This document shows positions 33,993 to 45,320 of a DNA stretch of 64,000 nucleotides, piece by piece (positions within the stretch are counted from its first letter, which is position 1; each line of letters begins with the position of its first letter). Made by a program: the position numbers and the translations under genes. A model generated the notes under the pieces. That model had not been told where the DNA came from. It ran no database searches and saw only the letters and a program-made list of their open reading frames with translations. The DNA is taken from positions 27,765,140 through 27,829,139 of the forward strand of contig CM037888.1 of the NCBI GenBank assembly GCA_021292165.1, given 5' to 3'. The stretch is from Shinisaurus crocodilurus. Lineage: Eukaryota; Chordata; Lepidosauria; Squamata; Shinisauridae.

Positions 33993-35162
33993 TTCATTTT
34001 GGCTTTTGCAAACAGGAAGCCCACAAAGAAGATACCTCCCCCATCCATTTCTTGTACTCTTAGAACACTAAAGGGGTCATGTAGATTCCGGGCCTAGGTC
34101 GGTCTCATGCTCATTATGAGCCAGTGAGTCATAGGTGAGCAAGTTTTTGGCTGACAGCAAATGATTCAGGATGGTGAAATCCAGAGTGTGAAAAACCTGA
34201 GGTATCCATCTGAACTGGATGAATGGGCAACCGAATAAGAAATGGGATTCAGCATAAGTGAGTGCAGAACGATGCGTGTCAGGAAAAAAAAAAATCTAAC
34301 CATGTATACATTGATGGGTTTGAAATGGCTGTATCTACTCAGGAAGGGGATCGTGATGGATGTGTATTTCTTTCTTTCGGTATTTATACCTTTCTTTTCG
34401 AGGCAAAAAGCCTTCACAAATTGGCCAATCTAATATAAATACAACTTAAAAACAACTTTTTAAAAACCCAAAACAATTCCCTGAGTCTCTTCCAGTTCAC
34501 TGACTAAGATTTCAGGGCATTAAGAAATAGGTTATTCAAGTTTAGGAGATGGGGGGAGGTGCTCCTGTTTCAGATGAAAAATTTGGACAGGATCCTCTTT
34601 GAGATTGTCTGCAGCAACTTGGCTACGTCGGTGCAGTTCTTTTCATGCCAGCTGTGAGGGGGATGGGGCGGGGGTTCACATAGTCTCCAATTGCCCCCCC
34701 CCAAATGCCGGGACCATCACGGAAAACCCTAAACCAATCACGGCTTCTCACTTTGTCATGCAGAGTCCCGAATTCCCCTGCCTTCCTCAACTGCAAGCTA
34801 CAGGCCCTTTAAGATAGCTCTGCTTAGGCTTGAACAGCCACAGTAAGCAGGGAGGGAACTGACGCTGCTAACCTGGGAGGGCCAGGCAAGGGTGTGTGTG
34901 TGCTCTACCCGCTGCCTCTGCTGCACGTTGCTGTGGGAAAGGGATTAGCTGGGTGAAAGCCTGGACCAACGGAGAGGTGAATGAGGGAATTTATCACATG
35001 ATTCCTATCTTTATATTGCCAAAGATTTTATTTCCTAACAGAGCTGACTCTTTGCCTCTAACAGGTGAGATTACCATGATGTCGGAGCATCTTTCCTAGG
35101 AGGAAAAGCTAATGAAACTGGACTTAAAAAAAAATTAGAAGGCTAACAGGGGGAAAGGACAG

Positions 35163-35390
35163 ATGCTTTATAAATCTATGAGTGATTCTTATAGTTATTG
35201 TTGTTTTAGCTGTGATATTTTATATAATTTTAATACTATCTCTGATTTAATTATATTTTTAACTTTTGTATTTTTCTATTTATATGTTTTAATTGTACAA
35301 ATTTTAATGTTGTGAAGCCACCTTGAGTCCAGTATTGGGAAAAAGGTGGGTTATAAATAAATATAACAACAACAACAACAACAACAACAA
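35163..35390 (+). mobile_element. L2-type LINE 3' end with (AAC)n
   Basis: GTGAAGCCACCTTGAGTCC ... AAAAGGTGGGTTATAAATAA is a LINE 3' end of L2 type. It is extended by (AAC)n at about 35367-35390. Confidence 0.7.
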
Positions 35391-35394
35391 TATG

Positions 35395-35830
35395 GAGAGG
35401 CTGCCCCCCCCATCTCATAATACTAGAACTTAGAGACACCTGGTGGAATTGATCAGCAGTACACTCTGAACAGACAAAAGGATGCACTGTGTTTTTGTTT
35501 TTGCAACAGTTCACCTATGGAACTCACTGCCAGAGAATGTGGGGGATGATCACTGTCTTAGAGGGCTTTTAGCAAGAGTTAGACAAAAAGGGATATGGAG
35601 GAAGACCATATCAAGTGCTAGCCATGATCGCTATGTGGAACCTCCAGGATCAGATTTGAATACCAGGTGTTGGGGGCAAACAATGTGTGTGGGGGGGGGC
35701 AGTTGTTGCCTTCATGCATTGTCTGTGGCCTTCTCAGAGGTATCTGGCTGCCCGCCATTGGAGACTTAGTGCTGGACTAAGTGGACCCTCAGCCTGATAT
35801 AACTTGGCCCTTCTAATATTCTTAGGATTG
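35395..35830 (+). mobile_element. CR1-like LINE 3' end (second subfamily)
   Basis: GTTCACCTATGGAACTCACTGCC, GAGGGCTTTTAGCAAGAG, GGACTAAGTGGACCCTCAGCC and CTTCTAATATTCTTAGG correspond to a CR1 subfamily other than the ATTCTATGA one. A related body lies at 55160-55615 and the reversed form at 42689. Confidence 0.75.
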
Positions 35831-36009
35831 CTAAGGGAAGGATCACTCACTACAGAGCAAATGGGTATCAATCACAGGGAGCTGATATGCTAAATTCGGG
35901 CCATAGGGAGCGTTCGAGGAGGAAGGGGAAGAGGAGACAAGGGCCTCCTCTTTCTCTCCACTCAACACACGTCTGGATCCAACCCATTGAATACAACTTG
36001 GTAATGATA

Positions 36010-36135
36010 ATTTCATTACATTTATTAATTTTTTTTACCACCCAATAGCTGAAGCTTTCTGGGCAGTTTACAAAGACTGAAACCTTAAAAATACAATATT
36101 ATACTTAGCATAAAAACTATAGAAACATATGAACA

Positions 36136-36175
<40 letters not shown>

Positions 36176-36295
36176 CTAAGCAATTTTAAACAACAATAGG
36201 AAAATCCAGGACCTGATTAAAATGTTATCATGTGGTGCCAAATGCCTGATAGTAGAGGAAGGTATTAAGTAGAGATGTCAGAGCAATCAATGTGC
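36010..36295 (-). mobile_element. L2-type LINE 3' end with (AC)n
   Basis: ATTACATTTATTAATTTTTT, ACCACCCAATAGCTGAAGC and GGGCAGTTTACAAAGACTG are a reversed L2 end. An (AC)n of about 33 bp sits at 36141-36173. Confidence 0.75.
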
Positions 36296-36314
36296 AATAC
36301 ATTCAAATGAGTCG

Positions 36315-36555
36315 GAGAGCCAGTGTGGCGTAGTGGTGAGAGTGCTGGACTGGGACTGGGAGATCTGGGTTCTAGTCCCCGCTCGGCCATGAAACTCACT
36401 GGGTGACTTTGGGCCAGTCACTGACTCTCCGCCTAACCTACCTCACAGGGTTGTTGTGAAGATAAAAATGGAGAGGAGGAGGAGGATTATGTAAGCCGCC
36501 TTGGGTTCCTTGCAGGAAAAAAGACGGGGTATAAATATAATAAATAAATAAAATA
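36315..36555 (+). mobile_element. Sauria-type tRNA-derived SINE, near full length
   Basis: The tRNA-like head has a polymerase III A box TGGCGTAGTGGT (36326-36337) and B box GGTTCTAGTCC (36368-36378). The body has GGGTGACTTTGGGCCAGTCA and CTCACAGGGTTGTTGTG. The tail is GTAAGCCGCCTTGGGTTCC ... ATAAATAAATAAA. This is the clearest diagnostic of squamate origin in the window. Confidence 0.93.
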
Positions 36556-36949
36556 TTTCTAGGAATCGGTACCTACAGATTGCACAGCGGACTGGCTGAT
36601 CCCAAGTTGCATGGATTCCGTGGACTCGTGGACTGGTTTTGTTTTGTTTTTTAACTTTCCAGTATTTTATCCAAATTTAGTCATAGAAAAATATGGGGGG
36701 GGGCACACCAACCAAAAAATGCACATTTCCCTCCATAGGCTGAAGCATGAAAGTGTGCATTGGGGGGCGGGATTTGCGCATTTTCAGAAGCAAACATTTG
36801 TGCAAGTGCACCAGAGACTTCAAGGTTGGGAAATTGAAAATGCTCTGATTCTGTCAATGGCGGAATGAAAGGTGCCTGACAATCTATGAAATGCAGATAG
36901 AATGGATTTAACAAAATCCATACATCCCTTGTCTTAAGTGGTTTTTTTA

Positions 36950-37226
36950 GGGATGTGTGCAGAGCTTGATTGGGAGGTGGAAGTCTGGCGAACTCGCCGG
37001 GCCCGACCCTCGGAGCTCCACTCGCCCTCCCTTTTCCCTGGCTCGACTCACGTTCCCTGCAGCTGCTTTCAACGCATCTTACACACCATTTTCTACGTAA
37101 ACAACGTAGCGCCTGGCCCCGGCCGGGAACCCAGCTTGGCAGGTCCGTACAGCCCAGCTTGGCAAGCGTGGTGGCAGTGTTCACCGAGCACGCTGTGAGT
37201 CAGGTGGTGGGTGAATCGCCCATCCC
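36950..37226 (-). mobile_element. TA-flanked hairpin-family element (family A), short copy
   Basis: TA at 36948-36949 and 37227-37228. Left end GGGATGTGTGCAGAGC and right end GAATCGCCCATCCC are the two ends of family A in reverse orientation. It keeps CATTTTCTACGTAAACAACG but lacks one arm of the central palindrome found in the longer copies. G/C-rich, with no ORF of interest. Confidence 0.72.
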
Positions 37227-37559
37227 TACGAAGTTTTTTTCCTTTTTATTTGTTTGCTGACAACAGGGATTTGTTTGTTTGTTTGTTTGTTTTTTTTGGG
37301 GGAAAGCTCTTATCCCTTGTATCAAAAACCCTTAAGCAGAAATGGGCACCTTGGGGCCACCCAGATATTTTTAGTCTATACGACTCCCATCATCTTTCCC
37401 CATTGGTTATCCTAAATGAATGACATCAGAAGTATGAAAAATGCTCATTCCTTTATGCATGCCTTGACTAAGATACCCTGGTTAAATTTGGCATTTTAAA
37501 ACAAACAAACAAACAACAAAAACAAAGAAGAAAGCAAAGTTTCTGGCTCCTCTCCATTT

Positions 37560-37960
37560 GATAGTCTCCTGAACAAAATGAAACATTACCAAGTGTTTCC
37601 AGGAGAGGAGAGGGGGGCAGACCCTAAAAGAGATTTGATTTGAGCTTATTGTATTTATCTGACCATTATGAGAGCCATAAAAGATGCCGTTTCACATTGA
37701 AACGAAATCGTTTTCTTTTCTTTTTTTCCCTTTTTTCTTTTGGGTAATGTTTGCTCAGAGTATTTGTAATTGTTAGCAGGCCCAGATGTATCCGAATGTC
37801 AGCGTGAAGCAAGTGAGACTTGGCACCGGCACACAGAATGTAATTAGCTCAAAGCCCCATGTGCTAAGTTGGTAGTGGAAGCACAGACGGATAATAAAAC
37901 CACAACAACCGAAAAGGAAAGTGGCAAAGGTTAAAATCTATTGTTTGCATTGTTAAAGCT
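37560..37960. other. Candidate conserved non-coding stretch
   Basis: Unique-looking sequence with TTGTATTTATCTGACCATTATG, GAATGTAATTAGCTC and TTGTTTGCATTGTTAAAG motifs, free of repeat termini. The role is inferred only. Confidence 0.33.
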
Positions 37961-38055
37961 GCTTGGGGTAAAAGTAGGAAAGCTGTCTGACAGAGTGTTA
38001 AAGGCAGGGGACCCGATTCACCTGGTGTGTGTGGTTGGTATATCCTATGTAAGTA

Positions 38056-38460
38056 GGTGTGGGCGATCTGCCCACCACCCGACTGGCTGGGCGCACGGCA
38101 AGTGCTGCCGCGCCGCACGTACCAAGCCAGGCCGAAAGTGAGCGCCAGCTGAGACACTTGCTGGACTTCCAGGTTCCCGGCGCTACATTTTAAAAGTAGA
38201 AAATGGCATAAGATACATTAAAAGCGGTCGCAATTTGCGTAACTTGTGCAAATTGCGGTCGTTTTTAACATATCTTATGCCATTTTCTACATTAAAAAAC
38301 GTGGTGCTGGGAACCTGGAAGTCGCTTCTCCAGCTCGGCTCGCGAGAACGGAAGTCGAGCCAGGCAAGCAGGTAGGCCCAGCAGAGGTTGGGGGGGGGGG
38401 TCGAGCCTGACAAGTTTGCCGGACTTCCACCACCCCCCAATCGAGCTCTGCACACATCCC
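38056..38460 (+). mobile_element. TA-flanked hairpin element (family A)
   Basis: TA at 38054-38055 and 38461-38462. The core at 38197-38289 is a near-perfect palindrome (TAGAAAATGGCATAAGATAC ... GTATATCTTATGCC-type arms around AATTTGCG/TGCAAATT). The shoulders AGGTTCCCGGCG and GGGAACCTGGAAGTCG are also complementary. The right end is CTCTGCACACATCCC. Non-coding. Confidence 0.82.
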
Positions 38461-38621
38461 TATTCTAAGCTCCATAGAAATGAATAGGCATTACACAAGG
38501 GAGCAGGCCAAGCCATCTCAACTAAGTCCACCAGGAATGGATTACACAGGCAGGCAGCTTTGTATGATAAAGTGATCAAGGCGGCTTTACAACATTAAAA
38601 CTTATACAATTAAACCACAAA

Positions 38622-39836
38622 TCTATATATATAAAAGAAGAAGTCCTGACTGACTGACTGACTCATCAACGCCCAGCTCAAACTGTTTAATCTAGGAACA
38701 TGAAATTTTGAAGGAATATTGTTTTTTATGACATAGACACCCACTAAAGAAGGATTTTTGGAAATTTCATCCCTAAGGGGGTGAAAAAGGAGGGGGAATT
38801 GCCCCACTCTCATATCTCCTATAGGCAAAACAACAGGGGAGCAGTTATGCAAATCGGCATCACCTCATAATTGCTGCAGGAGCCAATAGGAGCAGTTTTG
38901 CAAATAGCCCATACGACACTTAGAATGTTCGTATGAATTCCTGCAGGGGCCATATGCAAATCTCCTCTAGGCCATTTAGAATGTTCTCTAAGGGGGTGAA
39001 AAGGGAGGGAAACTTTTTAAATGACTGATTGAATGAATGATTGTTGTGTGGGGGGCGTTGTCGCATAGGCTCCATCACGTTTTGATGGATCTACCCCAAA
39101 CTTGGCACGGTCACTCTTCATCACCTGTAGACTATCAGGATTAACCTGATTTTTCTTTAAGATCAGATATTTCTGTCAGAAAAGATATCTGCTGCCAGCA
39201 CCCAGCCTAAACGTTACACTTTCAGTCAGAGACACTGTATCTTTTCCATACAGCTCTCGCAGCCCTTCAAGGAGGAAAAACAAAACAAAACCCTTTTCAT
39301 TTTTAAACCTGTTTTTTTTTTAATTTTCTTCTTCTCCATAAAAAAAATCCAAAATGCAACTTGAAAATTTAAATGTAAATGGTGTGATGATACCACACAC
39401 AGTCGTGCCAATTGTAGGCGATGGAGCATACCTATTCTGGGAACTATCTTTAGTTATGTATGGCAGTCAAAATCTAGGTAGGGTGGTACGTGAACAAATA
39501 GTTGACCATGTCGTTGAAAACTGGGATGAATTCTCTATAGGGTTTTTTTGTAGGTTGCAGATGCAAAATAAATAATTTTTAATTTTTGGTCTGTCTTATT
39601 GTCTGTTTGTAATTCCAACACGAAAAAATTCATGGTCGCATATGAATGGAAGAACTATCTTTGTTTTGTTGCCAATACAGCCCGACTAACGTCTGTAATA
39701 AACATTGCTTATTACGTTAAGACATCAACCTGTAAATTATATTTCGTACAGTTTGGACAAAAAACTCATGTTTCTTTTACACACAATTGTACTAAATCCT
39801 AAAATCCACGCAAGTGAAGTCACAGGCAACAACTAG
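38622..39836 (+). mobile_element. Decayed Helitron, 1215 bp
   Basis: Begins TCTATATATATAAAA after an A (38621) and ends CAACAACTAG followed by T (39837), i.e. 5'-TC ... CTAG-3' inserted between A and T, as Helitrons do, with no target duplication or terminal inverted repeat. Near the 5' end is a TGAC tandem followed by TCATCAACGCCCAGC. No Rep or helicase sequence remains. An OTU-domain relic lies inside. The usual 3' hairpin is degraded. Confidence 0.82.
39354..39575 (+). pseudogene. OTU-like cysteine protease relic in Helitron
   Basis: The open frame contains VVPIVGDGAYLFWELSL ... MYGSQ ... VREQIVDHVVENWDEFS, matching the start of an OTU domain (GDG-x-C-LF, then the YGSQ and VR..V..... NW pattern). 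OTU domains are known cargo of some animal Helitrons. At residue 26 the expected catalytic Cys is Tyr (TAC at 39429-39431), a change explained by one G-to-A transition. The frame stops after 73 codons. The following frame at 39599-39802 may be the eroded rest of the protein. Not functional as a protease. Confidence 0.75.
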
Positions 39837-39972
39837 TATAATATAAAGCAGAAGTGCAGAATCTCGGAGCTGGGGCCAAATCTATCCCACTTGGGGTCCC
39901 AATCCAGCCATTCAGCATTCCCCAGATGGTCACACCCTCTTTCCCTGCCCGCTACTAATAAAGTGATCATAC

Positions 39973-40094
39973 GCCTCCACAGTCACTTACGGACCCATCG
40001 CTAGAGTCTACACAATTTTTTTAGAATTTCCTCTTTTTAAAATTTTCTTTTTGTAATTTTATCCTGGAAGACAATCTTACTCAGTCACGAGTAA
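39973..40094 (+). mobile_element. Second 3' end of the 22027 LINE
   Basis: GCCTCCACAGTCACTTACGG, CCCATCGCTAGAGTCTACAC, TTTAGAATTTCCTC and GAAGACAATCTTACTC repeat positions 22667-22765. This copy has about 25 extra bases (AAAATTTTCTTTTTG) and lacks the GAT tail. Confidence 0.85.
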
Positions 40095-40099
40095 TGTAC

Positions 40100-41260
40100 A
40101 TTATATCAGGGGTGCAGAACATATAAATAGACATATACAAAAGTTAAAAATATATATAATGAAACCATCTATAATATTAAAATGATATAAAATATCAAAA
40201 TTAAAACAGCAATAACAATATAAACAACAATGCTAATCCATCACATTCTCAGGTCCAGACTATTCCCAAAGTCCTGCTGGAACAAAAAAGTTTTTGCCTG
40301 CCTCTGGAAACATAACAATTATGCATGAGCTTCAAGAAAGGCAGACCAAATATCCACATATTTTTCCATTCACAGTTGGTGTCTAAATACTACCCGTTCA
40401 AATGTTGAAAGTGTTGTTGGGTCCTCAATCCATTGTGTTATAAAAGGTGGGTGTTGATATCTTTCCAAAGTTGTAATATCAGTCTTTTAGCTGTCAAAAG
40501 GGCATGGAAAAAATGTTGACTACACATTAACTTCGAAGTGACAGGGAAAAAACAAAACAAAACAAAAAACAACCAATATTGTAACATAGCATAAAAACCA
40601 TTTACATACAAACATATAAATGCGTGCGCGCGCGCGCACGCACACACACACACACACACAATTTTAACAATCAGAAATCAGAAATCCCAGGACCCATTAA
40701 AAACCCTATCATATGCTGCTGTTCAATGCCTAAGAGTAGAGGAACCTGGCACCGAAAAGATGACAATGTTGGTGCCAGGCAGGCCTCACTGGGGAGATCA
40801 TTCTATAATCAGGGAACCACCACTGAGAAGGCCCTCTCTCTTTTTCCTACCCTGTGAGCCACAGAAGTGGGCCTCAGATGATGAGCATAGTAAACAGGTA
40901 GGTTTATACCGGGAGAGGCCCTCCATCAGGTATTGTGGTCCCAAGCCATGTAAGGCTTTATAGGTCAAAAACCAACTCCTTGAATTGGTCTCAGAATTGT
41001 ACTGGCAGCAAGTGCAAATGGGCCAGAATCAGTGTTATATTGATCAGACCTTCTGGTCCCCATAATCAATCTGGTTGCCACATTTTGCACAAGCTGCAGC
41101 TTCCAAACCATCTTCAAAAGCTACCCCATGCATAGCACATTGCAGTAATCTAACTTGGAGGTTACCAGAGCATAGATGACTGAAGCCAGGTTATCTCTCT
41201 CCAGAGAGGGGCATAGCTGGGCCACCAACCAAAGCTGGTAGAAGGCACTGTGTGCCACTG
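40100..41260 (-). mobile_element. L2-type LINE, minus strand
   Basis: The reversed 3' UTR (40100-40560) is followed by CACTGGGGAGATCATTCTATAATC, GTCAAAAACCAACTCC and CTGGTTGCCACATTTTGCAC, the nucleotide equivalents of the L2 RT C-terminus. Frames are broken throughout. A CG/CA alternating microsatellite lies at 40621-40660. Confidence 0.78.
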
Positions 41261-42259
41261 ATTTCCTCTCTCCCATCAAAGTTTTAGAAAGCCAAAGAGA
41301 CTATCATCTCCTAGTCTATGAACTTGTTTCAAAGGTCCAACTCTGTATTAGTTGCACAGGAGCATAGAGCAGCAGAATTGCACAGGAGGTACTCCTGCTA
41401 GGTTAAGCCCAGAGTGTCTAAAGTCCTTTGTGAGACATGCTTCCTACATTTCAGAGAGAGGCCACTTCTATATTCTTGAGGGTCACTTTCTTCAGATGGT
41501 ATTCTGGGGATTAGACAGATGTGTAACAACTGGGGCACCGGCTCCAGCTATAACCAAGATGGGAGCGGATGAGTGCATCAAAGGTCATGTGATATATTGG
41601 CAATGTGTTAAACAAAAATACCCATGGAGCAAACAGAAAAAGGTACCTTAACATTACTGAATGGGCATGCCAGTGCTTATAATGTGTGAGAAAGAGCCTC
41701 ATAAAGAAACATCACTTGATAACTTGGACAAAGTTGAAGAAGATTACAGAACACAACAGGAAATGCAAAGTGCTGCATTCTGTCTAACCTTTCCTCTGAT
41801 TCTTTGGAATTATATGATGGAACACCCTGGATAAAGGACAAAGGGCCTGTGTTGTAATTTGTCTGTTTCCTGACTTCTGTTGATTTGGTTCATAGGCTTC
41901 ATGTTCTTGGACAGATTTGTTTGGTTTTGATTTCCTTTTTGGGAGAAGCTGGGCAGGGAGGAGACATATACACACACGCATGCTCCAAGGGAGTTTTTAA
42001 ATTTTATATGCCCTGTTTATGTTGCATTATATCCCATAGCTGATTCCCCCCCCCCAATGTTTATTTCTCTCTGAGTAAGGATGATTGATTCCTATGAACT
42101 GATATTTGCAGTGTGATTGTGTTGTCTGAATTAGTCTGGTGAACAGCCAGTCTGTATCTTAGAAGCAGCAAGTATTGTTAGTTTATCGTTTGTGCTCTTA
42201 CGACTATGACTACTGTTATTTTAATGCTATTGCAAAATGGTTTGCCCATTTTGGCTGTC
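41261..42259. other. No gene seen
   Basis: Unassigned DNA with short frames of 60-100 codons lacking domains. A poly-C run occurs near 42047-42055. Confidence 0.4.
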
Positions 42260-42267
42260 GCATTCAC

Positions 42268-42624
42268 CAGTGACAGCTCCAGGTTTTTGCGAGCCTTGCA
42301 CAAGAGTCCCTCAACGGGGGCCCTCCCTCAGGTGAGTCTACCTTCTCACCACCATTGTCACCAGCTGCTTTTACTCTTCATCCCCTTCCTTTTCATTGCT
42401 GTCATTTCCTTGCTTGACAGGCAGAGAACCAGTGAACAAGCAGGCAGTGGCATCTACTGCTCCTCCTTCTCACCACCATCATTGTCTGGGTCAGAGCAAG
42501 AGGCAGGTGAACAAGCAGGGGAAGAGGAGGAGGAGGTAGTCCAGAGGGCTCTTGTCAGTGGCCCCTGCTGGGGTGTGGCCCCTCGGTAAGTGCCTGACAA
42601 TGCCTACCCTTGACACTGGCCCTG
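42268..42624 (+). mobile_element. hAT-like MITE, 357 bp
   Basis: Starts CAGTGACAGCTCC and ends CACTGGCCCTG. It is flanked by GCATTCAC (42260-42267) and CCATTCAC (42625-42632), an 8-bp duplication with one mismatch. It aligns with 12855-13210. The 127-codon frame across it is not preserved in that relative. Confidence 0.82.
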
Positions 42625-42688
42625 CCATTCACAGGTGGTGAAAATGGGTGGGGGAGATTGTGGCCATATACTGGGGAAGGTGAAACTT

Positions 42689-43925
42689 TAGAAGAACATA
42701 AGAAGAGCCATGCTGGATCAGACCAAGGGTCCATCTAGTCCAGCATTCTGTTCACACAGTGGCCAACCAGCTGCCCATGGGATCCCACAAGCAGGATATG
42801 AGTGCAACAGCACCCTCCCGCCCATGTTCCCCAGCAACTGGTGTACATAGGCATACTGCCTGTGATACCAGAGGACTACCAGTCAAGACTAGTAGCCATT
42901 GATAGCCTTCTCTTCCATGAATTTGTCCAATGAATTTGTCCATGAATGTGTCCAATCCCCTTTCAAAGTCATCCAAATTGGTGGCCACCGCTACATCTTG
43001 TGGACATGAATTCCATAGTTTAACTCTGCGCTGTGTGAAGAAGTCCTTCCTTTGATCTGTCCTGAATCTCCCACCAATCAGCTTCATGGGATGACCCCAC
43101 TGGGTTCTAGTATTATGAGAAAGGAGAAAAATGTCTCTCTATCCACTTCCTCCACACCGTGCATAATTCTGTACACCTCTATCATGTCTCCCCTTTTCTA
43201 AGCTAAACAATCTCAGTTGCTGTAACCTTTCCTCATAGTGGAGTTGTTCCAGCCCCTTGATCTTTTTAGTTGCCCTTTTCTGCACTTTTTCCAACTCCAC
43301 ATTAGGGATGTAACGCAAGTATGGGGGGGCTGAAAGCAGGCCAAAATTGGCCCGCTCGTCCCCCGCGAGGCTCTTGCGTCTTACCTGGCTGCCGCTCAAT
43401 CCAAAGATGCGCCGGGGAAAGGAGCTTCTTCTGGTCCCCAGTGCGTCTTTTTCTGGTTCCCCCGCACTGCGTTCTTAGCATAAAAACCAGGGCAACCCAG
43501 CTTGAAATGGCCACGATTTGCTATTCGCGGCTGTTTTAAGCTGGGATGCCCTGGTTTTTATGCTAAGAATGCAGCGCCAGGGAACCAGGGAACCGGAAGT
43601 GATGTGACGGAGAACCCGTCACGTCACTTCCGGTTCCCTGGTGCAGCGAGTGCGGCAAGAGCGGACGGGGGGGGGTGCTCGGGAGTACTCCCCGAGCAGG
43701 TAAGTTCCCTGCTCATGTTACATCCGTATCAATATCCTTTTTTAGGCACAGTGACCAGAACTGTACACGGTATTCTAAGTGTGGTCGCACCATAGATTTG
43801 TATAAGGGCAACATGATATTGGCAGTTTTATTTTCAATTCCTTTCCTAATTATGCCCAACATGGAGTTTGCCTTTTTCACAGCAGCCGCACACCGGGTTG
43901 ATGTTTTCATCGAGCTGTCCTCCAC
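42689..43925 (-). mobile_element. CR1-like LINE, minus strand, split by a hairpin element
   Basis: The reversed 3' end begins AACATAAGAAGAGCCATGC and GGTCCATCTAGTCCAGC. It continues through RT C-terminal nucleotides (minus-strand KLWNSCPQDVAVATNLDDF, LEKVQKRATKKIKGLEQL, then LPLYKSMVRPHLEYRVQFW and AAAVKKANSMLGIIRKGI). The LINE text stops at about 43302 and resumes at about 43729; the gap is the element at 43305-43726. Confidence 0.88.
43305..43726. mobile_element. TA-flanked double-hairpin element nested in CR1
   Basis: TA at 43303-43304 and 43727-43728. Ends GGGATGTAAC and GTTACATCC(G). Two internal hairpins: 43469-43504 with 43538-43573 (36-bp arms, about two mismatches) and 43585-43610 with 43616-43641 (26-bp arms, one mismatch, 5-base loop). 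G/C-rich and non-coding. It interrupts a continuous CR1, which fixes it as the younger insertion. Confidence 0.85.
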
Positions 43926-44239
43926 AACCCCAAGATCTCTTTCTTGCTACTCCGAAAAAATACGAGGGAGAACATACCATTTGTGGAGTGGTAGATTTTT
44001 TCTTTCTTTTTCATTTTACTAAACTTTGGGGTGTGGTGGCCGCCCACTGGACACCATATTTCCTCCCCAGAATGACATTGAAGCAAGGGCATTCTGGGAA
44101 ACATTGGCAGCAGCCACTGAGGAGCTCATCTCCTTTCAGACAGTTGTGGGTGGTGGCATTGGAGGAATGAAGGTCACAGCAGGGACATCTTAGTCTGTGA
44201 GTGCAGAGGGGTAAGAGGGCTGCAAAGGTAAAGACATTA

Positions 44240-44700
44240 GCACTCAGATTTCCAATTACTAGTTTATGTCCCCCCGCTCACCCTAGTCCCAGTTCTGCTA
44301 AGTCAACACGGCTTATGAAAATCAAGTGGCATTTTGTATATTTAATAGCATCATCTCCAGGAATAATCAACCCAGAATCTCTGCACTCCTTTCTTCCATC
44401 TCTCCCTAGGCTTGACAATGATTTATGAAGCAGAAAACAAGACAGCTTCATTTTCATAAGGCAGCTTGAACCTGCAGGACAACGGGAAGAGCTCTGAAAG
44501 TTGTTTTGACTGGGATGCCGAAACAAACATGACATAAAAGTCAATACAACTGAAGTGTCAGGAGCTCGTTTTACAGAAGACTCACTTTTCTCCATTACGA
44601 GTTGCATGACAGCCCAAAAGCTGGGCAATCTGGTAATGCTTTTGGCATCTTTCTTAATAGCAAGGGCCACATGTTTTCTGTAAGAGGCATTTTGGATTCA
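44240..44700. other. Candidate conserved non-coding stretch
   Basis: Unique-looking DNA with TCCAATTACTAGTTTATG, TTGACAATGATTTATG and TTCATTTTCATAAGG motifs. The 130-codon minus-strand frame across it has no domain. Function not shown. Confidence 0.33.
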
Positions 44701-45049
44701 AAGTTTCAGCCAGGCAGCCAATCCACAATTCGAATCGAAGTTTAAGGGAGAAAGGAGGAGCCAGTCCATACATTTTCCATTTGTATGTTTAAGTCCAGAT
44801 TTGTGTTCAGACATCCCTTGCAACTGGCTTTTGTGTATGTGTACACAGTGTCAAAATCAAAACAGGAAGTGTCATCCTCTATACTCCATTGGCATATTGA
44901 TCTAGCATTCCTAGGATTGCACCCTGAGGGTGCACGCTCTTTCTCACCGGAATGTGAATCCCTAAAAAAAAAAAAAAAAGCTGTTCCCAAATATAAGCCA
45001 AATGACCCACCCACCCCAGTATCCATCTGAACCAAATATCTGAATGCGA

Positions 45050-45320
45050 TAGCACAAACAAAAGGATCAGACTGGCAAAGGAATGTCCATTAAATCGCCG
45101 CTACAATCAAAACACACGCTGGGGCCGATTCCAAACATGATCGCTTTTTTTTTGTTGGTGCTTGCCTGCCTCCAGTCTGAAGGTAAGTAAGAAGTGTGAC
45201 GGCGACAGGAGATTATTTTTTATAGGCAAGAATGCAGTAAGGGCAATTATTAAAGCAATAACCTTGGGAAAGTTGCTATTGTTTGAGAAAAGCAACTTTT
45301 AAAAATGAAATGCCTGCTCT
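45050..45320. other. Candidate conserved non-coding stretch
   Basis: Unique-looking sequence, e.g. CAGGAGATTATTTTTTATAG and GGCAATTATTAAAGCAATAAC. No repeat signature and no gene. Confidence 0.28.

Noticed and set aside
36326..36378. Functional tRNA gene
   Set aside because: A and B boxes are present but no cloverleaf or anticodon arm is maintained, and the sequence continues as a SINE body and tail.
42206..42589. 127-codon frame
   Set aside because: Covers a hAT-like MITE and is not conserved in the related copy at 12855.
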